A stretch of DNA of 64,000 nt from Halopseudomonas sabulinigri (GTDB lineage Bacteria; Pseudomonadota; Gammaproteobacteria; Pseudomonadales; Pseudomonadaceae), in assembly GCF_900105255.1 (NCBI RefSeq), contig NZ_LT629763.1, forward strand, positions 2,946,001 to 3,010,000. Reading direction: 5' to 3'. The notes beneath the pieces are model-generated. The model did no database searches and had not been told where the DNA came from. It worked only from the letters and a program-made list of their open reading frames with translations. A program made the position numbers and the translations under genes. Numbering within the stretch: position 1 is the stretch's first letter; every line of letters starts with the position of its first letter. Shown one piece after another: positions 16,906 through 25,400 of the stretch.

Positions 16906-16929
16906 ATACGAAACGTATACGCATCGTAT
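16906..16929. promoter_or_regulatory. Tandem overlapping palindromes upstream of the ParD-like gene
   Basis: Two copies of ATACG-N3-CGTAT (spacers AAA and CAT) overlap through the shared centre CGTATACG. The centres are 11 bp apart, one helical turn, the arrangement expected for cooperative ribbon-helix-helix dimers. The site lies just upstream of the ParD-like/map transcript. Confidence 0.65.
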
Positions 16930-16960
16930 GCTCTGTGGTGTAGGCAGGCAAGCGGCTCGC

Positions 16961-17263
16961 TCAAAGCACCGCTTCAAAGGTTTCCAGCTGCGGGTGCCCC
17001 AGGTAGATATCGCGGCGGCTACCGGCATTGGCGTGCGCCGCGCGGAAGGCCTCTGAATGAGTCCAGGCCTCAAAGGCGCTGCGCGAATCCCAGGTTGCGT
17101 GGGAGGCAAACAGGGTGTGCTCTTCGGTGGTGGCGCCTTGCAGCAGATTGAAGTTTCTGAAGCCCGGTACTGTCTCCAGCAGGCTCTCGCGGTTCTTCCA
17201 GATATCGATAAAGTCCTGCTCGTGGCCCGGCTTGATCTTGAAACGGTTCATGGCGATAAACAT
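16961..17263 (-). CDS. Antibiotic biosynthesis monooxygenase (ABM/HmoB-like) domain protein
   Basis: 100 residues, a single ferredoxin-like ABM domain. MFIAMNRFKIKPGHEQDFID, the PGFRNFNLLQG strand and HATWDSRSAFEAWTHSEAF are typical of the IsdG/HmoB branch, which includes haem-degrading monooxygenases. The TWDS..AF..W.HS..F pattern contains a candidate histidine ligand. An iron- or haem-linked role is possible, but no iron genes are next to it. Confidence 0.8.
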   Translation of the reverse strand: MFIAMNRFKIKPGHEQDFIDIWKNRESLLETVPGFRNFNLLQGATTEEHTLFASHATWDSRSAFEAWTHSEAFRAAHANAGSRRDIYLGHPQLETFEAVL

Positions 17264-17364
17264 GGTTTTTCTCCGGCAGTAGCAACAGTGAAACGGCAGC
17301 GGCCATTATGCGGGCCAGCGGCGTGAGAGGCTCAAATTTGCGGCTGTGAGCGCGGCATGCTCGT

Positions 17365-19278
17365 TCAGTCGCGGCTGGAAGGCGGGAAGCCTATATCAAA
17401 ACCACGCGCATCCAGTTCACGAATCTCGGTTGGCCGGCCCTGCTCATTCAGCTCCACCAGGCCGATACCGGAGCCGTGCCAAAGGCGTTCGCCGGCCGAG
17501 GCGCGGTCCGGGTCGCGGGGCGTTACGCGCATGCGGCGGCGCTTGGTCAGCCAGTTCAACGGGGAAGCGGGCGAGTACAACCAGCGGTTGAGGCGGTCGA
17601 ACCAGTCCAGCAGGCGCGGCGGGAAGGCATTCTTCAAGCCACTGCTGGTGATCTGCCACAGTTGTGGGCCCTGTTGTCGGTCGCGGATGGCGATGTCGTA
17701 GACAAAGGAGTAATGCACGTCGCCGGAGAGAATCACGTAATTACCCGGTGTGCGCCCGTGGCGAAAAATGTTCAGCAGCACCTTGGCCGCGCCGCGATGG
17801 GCCATCCAGTTCTCGGCATCCACCACTAGCGGTTTGCCGGCCAGGGCAAAGAGCTTTTGCACGCCTTCAATCAGTTTGACGCCGAACATGGGGGCGGGTG
17901 AGACGATTACCACCGCAGTCTGGTCGATCAGGCGCTGTTGCAGTTCGGTCAGGGCCTCCCAGCCCATCAGGCCCGAGGGGCGGAAGGGGCTGCGCTCGCT
18001 GCGCCAGCGGCGGGTGCGGGTGTCCAGCACCACCAAGGTGGGTGTGCCGGGAATCTGGTATTCCCAGCCGTGGAACTGCAGCAGCGCGTTAATGCAGCGG
18101 TCTTGCTCGGCCACCTCGAGCTGGCCGCTACCGGCTGCGTTGTTCAGCAATGTGGCCAGGCGCTCAAGCGGCTGCTCAATCGCCTCGGGGTCGTTGCCCC
18201 AGCCTTGGCACAGCAGATAGGCGAGCAGCGCATTGCCGATGATCTGGCGCGAGAAAGGGTGGCCATAGGCTGTGCGCTCCCAGGCCGCGGTGAGATTCCA
18301 GTCGTCAGTGACGTCGTGGTCATCGAAGATCATCAGCGTCGGCTGGTGCGCCAGTAGCCTTGCCACCTGCGGAAGGCCCGCGACGAAGGCGCTGATCTGC
18401 TCCTGCTCGGCGTCGTAGCGCTCACGCTCTTCGTCGCTCAAGCCGCCCGGCGGGGCCGGCGCGATCAGCGTCCAGGGCGTCGGCGACCACACCAGTAGAT
18501 AGGTGGCCAGCATCTCCGCCAGGGTAATCAGGTGATTCTGCGCATTGGCCGAGGTAAACACCGGCTTGCGCACGCCGCCAAAAAAGCGGTCGCGTACCGC
18601 CATGTTGGCGGGCACGTCCGGCAGCAGTTGCTCACGACGGTAGTAGGTCTCTGTGGCCTGGTACAGCGCCTGACTGTCGGCCACGGTGGCGCCCTCCAGC
18701 GCTTCGTCGAACAGGCCGAGCCGTTTGATCAGGGCGTGGCTGGCTACCAGCAGCGGGCCAGATACATCATCGACATAGACCTGATCGCCGGTCATCAATA
18801 ACCAGGAGGGGCGTCGTGCGGGATCATCGCGGCGTTCGGCCAGCCAACTGTCGGTGCGCACCAGCGCGTCTTCGCTGGCAAAGTGTGGCTTGCGGCAGGA
18901 GCCGTGCAACAGGCGGCGGTTATGCGAGGCGATCATCAGCGAGGGCAGCTCGCCGTCGTGGCACAGATGCGGCGCGGCTTCGCGCAGACCGGTCTCGCCC
19001 GCTGTGCCGTGCCAGCGAAGATCATAGTGAATCAGGCTGTCCTGCGGCAGAGGCGAGGCGGGCCGTACGCTGAGCAAATGAACAAAGGCATGGCGGCCAA
19101 TGGGTACCACCTGCGCGTCGTGCAGCGGCAGCTGCTGCGCTTCGCCATCGGCCACGCGCAGCGTAGCGGTCAGCTCCAGCGGGCGCGAGGCCACCAGCCA
19201 GAGCAGAAGCTGCTCGGGTGCCACGCGGCGGACCAAGGGCCCCACCAGCAGATCGGGAAGGTCAGACGTGCTGTGCAT
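17365..19278 (-). CDS. PhoD-family metallophosphatase
   Basis: 637 residues. The metallophosphatase core has MTGDQVYVDD, LMIFDDHDVTDDWN and YVILSGDVHYSFVYD, the metal-ligand blocks of the alkaline phosphatase D family. There is no signal peptide or Tat motif at the N terminus (MHSTSDLPDLLVGPLVRRVA), so unlike secreted PhoD it is probably cytosolic. The N-terminal 120 residues form a beta-rich lead domain. A single gene; no pho regulon genes nearby. Confidence 0.85.
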   Translation of the reverse strand: MHSTSDLPDLLVGPLVRRVAPEQLLLWLVASRPLELTATLRVADGEAQQLPLHDAQVVPIGRHAFVHLLSVRPASPLPQDSLIHYDLRWHGTAGETGLREAAPHLCHDGELPSLMIASHNRRLLHGSCRKPHFASEDALVRTDSWLAERRDDPARRPSWLLMTGDQVYVDDVSGPLLVASHALIKRLGLFDEALEGATVADSQALYQATETYYRREQLLPDVPANMAVRDRFFGGVRKPVFTSANAQNHLITLAEMLATYLLVWSPTPWTLIAPAPPGGLSDEERERYDAEQEQISAFVAGLPQVARLLAHQPTLMIFDDHDVTDDWNLTAAWERTAYGHPFSRQIIGNALLAYLLCQGWGNDPEAIEQPLERLATLLNNAAGSGQLEVAEQDRCINALLQFHGWEYQIPGTPTLVVLDTRTRRWRSERSPFRPSGLMGWEALTELQQRLIDQTAVVIVSPAPMFGVKLIEGVQKLFALAGKPLVVDAENWMAHRGAAKVLLNIFRHGRTPGNYVILSGDVHYSFVYDIAIRDRQQGPQLWQITSSGLKNAFPPRLLDWFDRLNRWLYSPASPLNWLTKRRRMRVTPRDPDRASAGERLWHGSGIGLVELNEQGRPTEIRELDARGFDIGFPPSSRD

Positions 19279-19519
19279 CGGCGTTCTGGCTCAGTCAGGT
19301 GTGTTCTGGTCAGTCTTAACGGGTTATTGGAGAGCACAATCGCCTGTTGGTTCAGCGTAGCGCGCGCAGCGAGGTTGCCGAGATGGCGCCGCAGAGGGTA
19401 GTCGACTGCGCGTGGCCGGTGCTTGAGTGGTTACGCGCAAGCAATCAGGGTCGTAGCGGCCCTGCTTTTGGCTTAACGCCGGGCTGCGCTCCTGCCGCAT
19501 CAAGAACGCAAATAGGCCA

Positions 19520-19897
19520 TTACTGAATCCAGAACCCCGCAACCTTCTCGCCCCGCAGCGCCATCTTCACCAGATAATCCGTCTGTGCCGCAGCCGGTGT
19601 GACCTTCCAGAGATACACCCTTACCCCGTCTTGCCGCAGCACGCCCAGGTAGGCTGTTGCGTCGCCGGGCTGGAAAACACCGGAGAGCGCATCGGTCAGC
19701 TTGCTGAACTGCTCGGGCGTTAACGCCTGCGCAAAGTCGGCGTCTGCCTGCGCGACAAACTGGTCGTAATCGGCGGCGGTCAGGGCAGTGAACTGCTGCT
19801 GAAAAAGCGCAGCCGCCGCTGGCGGGGCGACCTCCGCCAGCACGGTGGCAGGCAGCGCCATGAGCAATATCAGGAGTAATGGGGCGAGTGGGGGCAT
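19520..19897 (-). CDS. Small secreted protein, unknown function
   Basis: 125 residues from the ATG at 19897. PPLAPLLLILLMALPATVLA is a cleavable signal peptide. The mature helix-strand pattern (FQQQFTALTAADYDQFVAQA, then YLGVLRQDGVRVYLWKV) resembles DUF3887-like folds by eye. It has the high GC of the core genome and marks the left border of the cassette cluster. Confidence 0.7.
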   Translation of the reverse strand: MPPLAPLLLILLMALPATVLAEVAPPAAAALFQQQFTALTAADYDQFVAQADADFAQALTPEQFSKLTDALSGVFQPGDATAYLGVLRQDGVRVYLWKVTPAAAQTDYLVKMALRGEKVAGFWIQ

Positions 19898-19972
19898 GGG
19901 GTGTCCTTGTCCTTTCCTGTTAGGGCCCTGTGAAACACAGGACACAGATGAAGGCGGCTTTTGGCAACCTTC

Positions 19973-20338
19973 TTATGTAAGGCGTGGAGATTTTGGCTCG
20001 CGATGAGCAAGGCAGGCGCCTATATAGGTAATCAAAATTCCGAAAATAACCTGGAACCAAAAGCTAACCTGGCTCGCTAGCCTAACCTTGTTATGTGCTT
20101 CCGGCGGCATTTCGGAATATAGCTCAGAGAGGTATTCGTATTGACCAGGCTTAGCCCACGCATTTTGCTTGATTATATTCTCGTACTCCTCAAGGCGTTC
20201 GCCCTCAAAGTAGACGCTGTTTATGTAGTCAGTGCTTGCATTTTTGGTTAGGTGGGAGATGTTTGAGAAAATAAAGCCGATAAGTATAAAAATTACGCTA
20301 GTGCGAATCTTTCTTTTAGTTGGTATTAGGAGGTGCAT
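19973..20338 (-). CDS. Cassette-type membrane protein, unknown function
   Basis: 121 residues from the ATG at 20338, which has AAGGGA upstream. A basic N terminus and a membrane helix (RTSVIFILIGFIFSNI) are followed by an external helical region (NAWAKPGQYEYLSELYSEMP) and a second membrane helix (SFWFQVIFGILITYIGACLA). The frame stays open upstream to a GTG beside the collapsed attC at 20540-20558, so a longer product is possible. Composition is clearly more AT-rich than the flanks. Last member of the cassette cluster; no clear attC follows it. Confidence 0.6.
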   Translation of the reverse strand: MHLLIPTKRKIRTSVIFILIGFIFSNISHLTKNASTDYINSVYFEGERLEEYENIIKQNAWAKPGQYEYLSELYSEMPPEAHNKVRLASQVSFWFQVIFGILITYIGACLAHREPKSPRLT

Positions 20339-20539
20339 GAAAATCCCTTTACTGTATAAGGCCTGAATTAGGGGGCGTACTCGACTGATATATCGGTGAA
20401 CGCTGGCTCCTGTTTGATGATCCTGGGGGAGTATGAAAAGCAGGGGGCTTCGGCTGAGAGCCTGGTCTGACCAAATAGCCGATCTCGCGTGAAGCCAATC
20501 TAGTAGGAATGCGCCCCGAATCGGGTTAATAGGGTCCAC

Positions 20540-20558
20540 ATCCAACACTTTGTTAGTG
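20540..20558 (-). repeat. Collapsed attC remnant
   Basis: Read on the minus strand, CACTAAC (attC inverse-core-like) is separated by only 5 bases from GTTGGAT (fits the core GTTRRRY). The stop codon of the CPCC gene lies inside the first box, as is common in cassettes. The stem between the boxes seems to have been lost. Confidence 0.4.
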
Positions 20559-21041
20559 CTTTATTGACTTTTCATACTCTCGAATACTGCGCTTTAGCTC
20601 TTTGTGCAAGTCTTTTTCAATTGCTAAAGCCTGCTTCCATAAGCTTTTCACCCTAGAGGTATTCGAATGCAGCATTTTCTCGAATGTTTGGATTAGCTTG
20701 CTTTTTAATATCGCTCTTTCCTCGGAGTCGGCACCTGTAATCGTTGTATTATTTTCAGGCGAGTACATGGTTCTATATTTCACAAAGTTTTCACGAGCTT
20801 CATCTAAAGAATACCCGCCGTTTGGACCACCAAAAGATTTTGCAGAATCGTGATCGTCTTGTCCGTCGTCTTCCCAATTACATAGATCGCATATCTCGTA
20901 GTTGGCGCGTTCCTCCAATGTGGGATAGCCACAGCATGGGCAGGTAACTCGACTTATATTTTTGAATATAGAACCGATGCCAAGATTTATTTCACTTGAT
21001 AGGCTTTCAAAGCTATTTCTTTTCTCTTTTAGTTTGCTCAT
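20553..21041 (-). CDS. CPCC-type zinc-ribbon cassette protein
   Basis: 162 residues from the ATG at 21041. A cysteine-rich domain, CPCCGYPTLEERANYEICDL then CNWEDDGQDDHD, matches the CPCC family (PF14206-type zinc ribbon). SFGGPNGGYSLDEARENF follows, also typical. The C-terminal 70 residues are a basic helical tail (KSLWKQALAIEKDLHKELKR). The family is small, uncharacterised and common in mobile DNA. The gene begins about 16 bases after the attC core at 21057-21063. Confidence 0.75.
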   Translation of the reverse strand: MSKLKEKRNSFESLSSEINLGIGSIFKNISRVTCPCCGYPTLEERANYEICDLCNWEDDGQDDHDSAKSFGGPNGGYSLDEARENFVKYRTMYSPENNTTITGADSEERAILKSKLIQTFEKMLHSNTSRVKSLWKQALAIEKDLHKELKRSIREYEKSIKH

Positions 21042-21056
21042 TCTGAATGTTGATTG

Positions 21057-21123
21057 CCCTAACGCCGCGCTCTGCGGAAATTTGGGAGCGCCAACGAGTA
21101 AATTTTCCGTAGCAGCGCCTTGT
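21057..21123 (-). repeat. attC site, L''-to-R' portion, split by the IS
   Basis: On the minus strand this segment ends in GGC-GTTAGGG (core) and carries a long imperfect stem: GCGCT(GCTA)CGGAAAATTT pairing with AAATTTCCG(CAG)AGCGC. The matching R'' end, GGCTAACAAG, is at 22303-22312 beyond the IS. Joined, they give a 72-base attC with 3-base R/L spacers (AAG and GGC), the same spacer length as the intact site at 23219-23291. Confidence 0.7.
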
Positions 21124-22302
<1,179 letters not shown>

Positions 22303-22312
22303 CTTGTTAGCC
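22303..22312 (-). repeat. attC R'' end, split by the IS
   Basis: On the minus strand it reads GGCTAACAAG: the inverse core GGCTAAC with the stop codon TAA of the DUF2971 gene inside it, then the 3-base spacer. The rest of the site is at 21057-21118 on the far side of the IS. Confidence 0.65.
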
Positions 22313-23206
22313 TTGTTTTTCAATAAATTTAAACTCTCTATCAAAGCCTATTTGTGTCTCAAATACCTTCATATTTGGATAGTTGGCTGCAAGAAGTATT
22401 AGCTTCTCTCTCATTTCTGCGTGAATATGAGGCCCTAAATATAAGTTTCCGAGCTCATGCTTAGACACCTTGTAATCAGATACTAGACCTGCTTCGTTTT
22501 CCCGTTTGAAACTTGAGATACGCCATTCATCTTCATAGCTCCAATCAGGCGACTTGGTACATGAGCATGTATGTAATATGGTCTTTACTGCCTCTTCCTG
22601 CGGCTTTAGTAAAAGTTGAGCCCACCCCTCAGCGGTGTACACATGAGGCTTCTCTTCGGGGTATTCGACTTTTTTAGCCGCAAGCCACGCACTATCTAAC
22701 TCATCGGCGCAAATTACTTCTAAAACTACGCCGCTGTATTTGTCGGCGTAGTGATACCACATTGAAGCTTTATCATAGTGTTCACTCAAACAAAGAATCC
22801 TGAAATTAGGGAGAAAATCTTGCCATTGCTGTTTGATGGCAAGTAAACCATCCTCAGCAGGGGAGTTTCTCTCAACCTCATCTTTTAGTCCCCCAATTAA
22901 TTCTCTCTTCAATTCTTCTGTTGGATTCTGCTTCAATACCTGAATAATTATTTGGATCTTAGGAGCTAATCCACGAGGATCTTCGGGTGGATTGTTTATA
23001 AGATTGACTAAGTTATCAACCAAGGCAATTTGAATTTCTTTAGGCGTAATATCAAAAGCAAGTTCTCTTGGAACATCGAAAGGATCATTGAATTCAACGG
23101 GCGAACTCCATCGCAAGGTGGAGTTTGAAAGGACTATTTCCGCTGTAGATGAAGGCATGTATTTAAAGAAACTTTTCCTTTCATGCGTTCTGTTCGGTGA
23201 GATCAT
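22307..23206 (-). CDS. DUF2971 cassette protein
   Basis: 299 residues. FFKYMPSSTAEIVLSNSTLR then WSSPVEFNDPFDVPRE and ILCLSEHYDKASMWYHYADK are hallmarks of DUF2971, with SYEDEWRIS later. The family is frequent in mobile and defence-rich DNA; some members resemble RNA- or NAD-linked toxins, but no activity can be claimed here. The start at 23206 is 13 bases from the attC core and has AAGAGAG upstream. Its stop codon lies inside the R'' box of its own attC. AT-rich relative to the chromosome. Confidence 0.8.
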   Translation of the reverse strand: MISPNRTHERKSFFKYMPSSTAEIVLSNSTLRWSSPVEFNDPFDVPRELAFDITPKEIQIALVDNLVNLINNPPEDPRGLAPKIQIIIQVLKQNPTEELKRELIGGLKDEVERNSPAEDGLLAIKQQWQDFLPNFRILCLSEHYDKASMWYHYADKYSGVVLEVICADELDSAWLAAKKVEYPEEKPHVYTAEGWAQLLLKPQEEAVKTILHTCSCTKSPDWSYEDEWRISSFKRENEAGLVSDYKVSKHELGNLYLGPHIHAEMREKLILLAANYPNMKVFETQIGFDREFKFIEKQG

Positions 23207-23218
23207 GATTCTCTCTTA

Positions 23219-23291
23219 GGCTAACGCCTCAAACAGGGGCGCGCCTTAGCGCGTCCCGGCCGCAGGCCCTTGCTGCTTTGATTTGTTAGGC
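23219..23291 (-). repeat. Intact attC site (73 bp)
   Basis: Minus strand: R'' GCCTAAC, spacer AAA, L'' TCAAAGCAG, central stem, L' CTGTTTGA, spacer GGC, R' GTTAGCC. L'' has one extra base relative to L' (CTGCTTTGA against CTGTTTGA), the extrahelical base that directs integron recombination. The inner part can form a further GC-rich stem. Confidence 0.88.
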
Positions 23292-24019
23292 TTTTCCATT
23301 TTGACAATTGCATGGCCTTTGAACTCATATTTCAACAGTTCATGTAGCTCTGCTATTACTTTCTCTGTGTCAGAAACAATCAAATCTACAAACTCGACAA
23401 GCTGGTCTGTAAGGTCTTTCATAGTCTCCGATAGGCGATGGCCAAGCGCAGCATTAATCTGGTTTAGGGTGACATCTTGACCATTTTGAAAGTCTGCTCG
23501 GTCCGCTACAGGCTGCACATAATTAAAATGAATTTCTGACCTTTTGCCAATTAAATTAATAGTCGATTCGACCTCTGCTTGAATTGATGACAACTCATTT
23601 AGCATGTTCGGATTTTTTGACTTAAATAAAAAATATAGAGACTCATAATCTAAATCTAGCCCACAGACCATTTCACCGATTATTGGTCTGATTGCGACGA
23701 ACCTAGCGGGATGCTCTCTGAACGGGTCTATTGCCTGACGCTGAATGCTAATGAACCTGTTGTGGCAACGCATTAAAGCGAAGATAGCTTTATTACCGGC
23801 ATCAACTCTCTCCTCAACTCTTTGCTCCAGCTCCTTTCGCCTTTGGAGCAAATATGCAGCCCATGCACCTGCAAAAGCAGCAGCTAGCGTTACTACAGAA
23901 GGCAGATAGTCTTTAAATTGGACATCTGAAATTTTGGCAGCCAGGCCTAGAGATATACCAACACAGAAAGACAGAATTGCTATTACTATTCTTCTTTCAT
24001 TTTCTCCGGGAAATATCAC
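23246..24019 (-). CDS. Membrane-anchored cassette protein, unknown function
   Basis: 257 residues from a GTG at 24019, 6 bases after AGGAG and 15 bases from the attC core. Two N-terminal membrane helices (RIVIAILSFCVGISLGLAAK and YLPSVVTLAAAFAGAWAAYL) are followed by a long helical, coiled-coil-like cytosolic part (RRKELEQRVEERVDAGNKAI onward). The last residues KPNKSKQQGPAAGTR are encoded by the attC itself, and the stop is inside that site. I do not recognise the family. The two-helix-plus-coiled-coil layout is seen in some phage-defence effectors, but that is only an analogy. Confidence 0.75.
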   Translation of the reverse strand: MIFPGENERRIVIAILSFCVGISLGLAAKISDVQFKDYLPSVVTLAAAFAGAWAAYLLQRRKELEQRVEERVDAGNKAIFALMRCHNRFISIQRQAIDPFREHPARFVAIRPIIGEMVCGLDLDYESLYFLFKSKNPNMLNELSSIQAEVESTINLIGKRSEIHFNYVQPVADRADFQNGQDVTLNQINAALGHRLSETMKDLTDQLVEFVDLIVSDTEKVIAELHELLKYEFKGHAIVKMEKPNKSKQQGPAAGTR

Positions 24020-24034
24020 TGAGTTCTCCTAGAA

Positions 24035-24093
24035 GCCTAACGTTGAGTTAAGCCGCATCGCGAAGCGGTGTCGGTTTGAACGAATTGTTAATT
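24035..24093 (-). repeat. Classical 59-base attC site
   Basis: On the minus strand the site runs from AATTAAC (R'') through GTTCAAACCG (L'') and a CGCTTCGCGATGCG centre to CGGCTTAAC (L') and GTTAGGC (R'). L'' against L' leaves one unpaired base. It closely resembles the 59/60-base attC of mobile-integron cassettes. The stop codon of the 24048-24407 gene lies inside it. Confidence 0.88.
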
Positions 24094-24407
24094 GGCAACT
24101 CGACCGTACGGACAACCAGCAAGAAGGAGATGGCTGCTAACAGGACAAGACCGGAAGGCAGAACAATTTCAAAGCTGATTACGAGCCAATTAGCCAGTTG
24201 TCCGGGGCTAGCAGGGTCACTGAACATGAGCACAAGCCTAGTTGCGAGAGGCAGCAGGGGGAGCGACAGAACGAGTGCTGTAATTGACCCAGCAAACCTC
24301 AAGCTCTGGGAGTTACGCAACCGACTGTGAAGCATCCAGCTTGCTGCCAAGACCAGCGCAAGCGCGGCAAGCACAGCTACACCGAGCCAAATATCTGGAC
24401 CACGCAC
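24048..24407 (-). CDS. Cassette membrane protein with attC-encoded tail
   Basis: 119 residues from a GTG at 24407 with GGGAGA 7 bases upstream. Three membrane helices: WLGVAVLAALALVLAASWML, GSITALVLSLPLLPLATRLV and SFEIVLPSGLVLLAAISFLL. The C-terminal NNSFKPTPLRDAA is translated from the 59-base attC and recurs in many unrelated cassette proteins because they share that site. Function unknown. GTG starts in two neighbouring cassettes are worth noting. Confidence 0.7.
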   Translation of the reverse strand: MRGPDIWLGVAVLAALALVLAASWMLHSRLRNSQSLRFAGSITALVLSLPLLPLATRLVLMFSDPASPGQLANWLVISFEIVLPSGLVLLAAISFLLVVRTVELPINNSFKPTPLRDAA

Positions 24408-24425
24408 AGGAATATCTCCCTTGCC

Positions 24426-24476
24426 ATTTAACAGTGATTAGACCGAACGCGGCACTAATACATAACCGCGCGTTCG
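24426..24476 (-). repeat. Possible degenerate attC at the right end of the cluster
   Basis: On the minus strand GTTAAAT (fits core GTTRRRY) lies at 24426-24432. It is preceded by an imperfect stem, CGAACGCGCGG (24466-24476) against CCGCGTTCGG (24443-24452), with a 2-base bulge. No good R'' box is seen and the L'-R' spacer is long, so this may be decayed or chance. Confidence 0.35.
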
Positions 24477-24752
24477 AGATAACTCCGGCCCGAAGTCGCC
24501 TTTCCGTTTTGTTTTTTCCTTTAAATTCATTGCTTTACAGTCTCTGCTTTGGCTCGTTACGTATTCGCGCGGCGTCGTGATTTCACGCATTCATTACTAC
24601 CGCACCCATTTGGGGGCTGGGGTAATGCGCAAAGGCATTGTCTGTCGAGAAGGGAGTCTTGCTGGCGGTGTGGTGATGTTCCGGCAGGTCCTTTGCTCTG
24701 CTCTGAGCATAGTGCAGGCCTGTGGCCAGTCCAAGCGCTTTTTGGTCGCGGG
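24477..24752. other. Non-coding stretch right of the cassette cluster
   Basis: About 280 bases between the possible terminal attC and the CWC gene. GC rises back to the chromosomal level after about 24550. I see no gene, integrase fragment or attI-like site in it. Confidence 0.5.
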
Positions 24753-24989
24753 TTAACGGCGTTGGCGTGCAGGGTCTGCGGCAACGGGCTCTGCGGCTTC
24801 CAGGCCGGCGGCGCAGTTGGGGCAAAGGCAGGCCTTGTCGATTTGTTCTGCGGGTACGCGTGCCAGTGCTGCTTTGCTAACGGGGGTGCTGAAGCACCAG
24901 CAGGGCGCGGCGGCTTGTCTGGCGGTTGCCAGACCGCATTGATTGGCGTTACCGCACAGGGGGCAAAGCTCGGGTTGGTTGGGCTGCAT
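24753..24989 (-). CDS. Cysteine-rich CWC family protein
   Basis: 78 residues. ELCPLCGNANQCGLA, CWCFSTPVS and KACLCPNCAAG match the small Cys_rich_CWC family; eight cysteines suggest metal binding. AAGGAAATAAAG before the ATG supports the start. The C-terminal tail is alanine-rich and variable. Chromosomal GC. Function unknown. Confidence 0.75.
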   Translation of the reverse strand: MQPNQPELCPLCGNANQCGLATARQAAAPCWCFSTPVSKAALARVPAEQIDKACLCPNCAAGLEAAEPVAADPARQRR

Positions 24990-25400
24990 CTTTATTTCCT
25001 TGCATTGAGGGGGCAGGTGGCCGCTGGCCTGTGGGCCGGTTGGCGGCCTTTACCGGCTGCGTGGTAGCAAACCGTATTTCAGGATGTGTGTTAGGGTGCT
25101 TGCCCTGGCATACGAGTTATCAAGTATTTTTCGCCTGCTTGTCCAGTTCGAGCGCCGTCTTCCGGCGTGTCTCGAGATCTCGCGTTCTATCGGTGGCCCG
25201 TCCGCCCTTGGCCTGCTGCTGCACCAGTAGAGGCCGCCTTCATCTTGTGCGCCCGCGGTTTATCCGCGCTTGTTGCGCCTCACTACAGAGCCTAATGGCC
25301 CGCCCCCTGGCGGTTGGGCCGCGCTCGTTTCCGCGTTTATTCGCCGCCGGTTAACGCTGGCCCGGTGCGTGATGCTACGCCTGAACATAATGGAGTCATT
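24990..25400. other. Non-coding region upstream of tmm
   Basis: About 410 bases between the divergent CWC and tmm genes. It must hold both promoters, but I see no clear -35/-10 pair, sigma-54 motif or strong palindrome. Open frames here have no ribosome sites and no recognisable protein character. Confidence 0.5.

Noticed and set aside
24477..24752. Integron attI site or integrase remnant at the right end
   Set aside because: No integrase-like peptide in any frame and no convincing attI core; the sequence returns to chromosomal composition.
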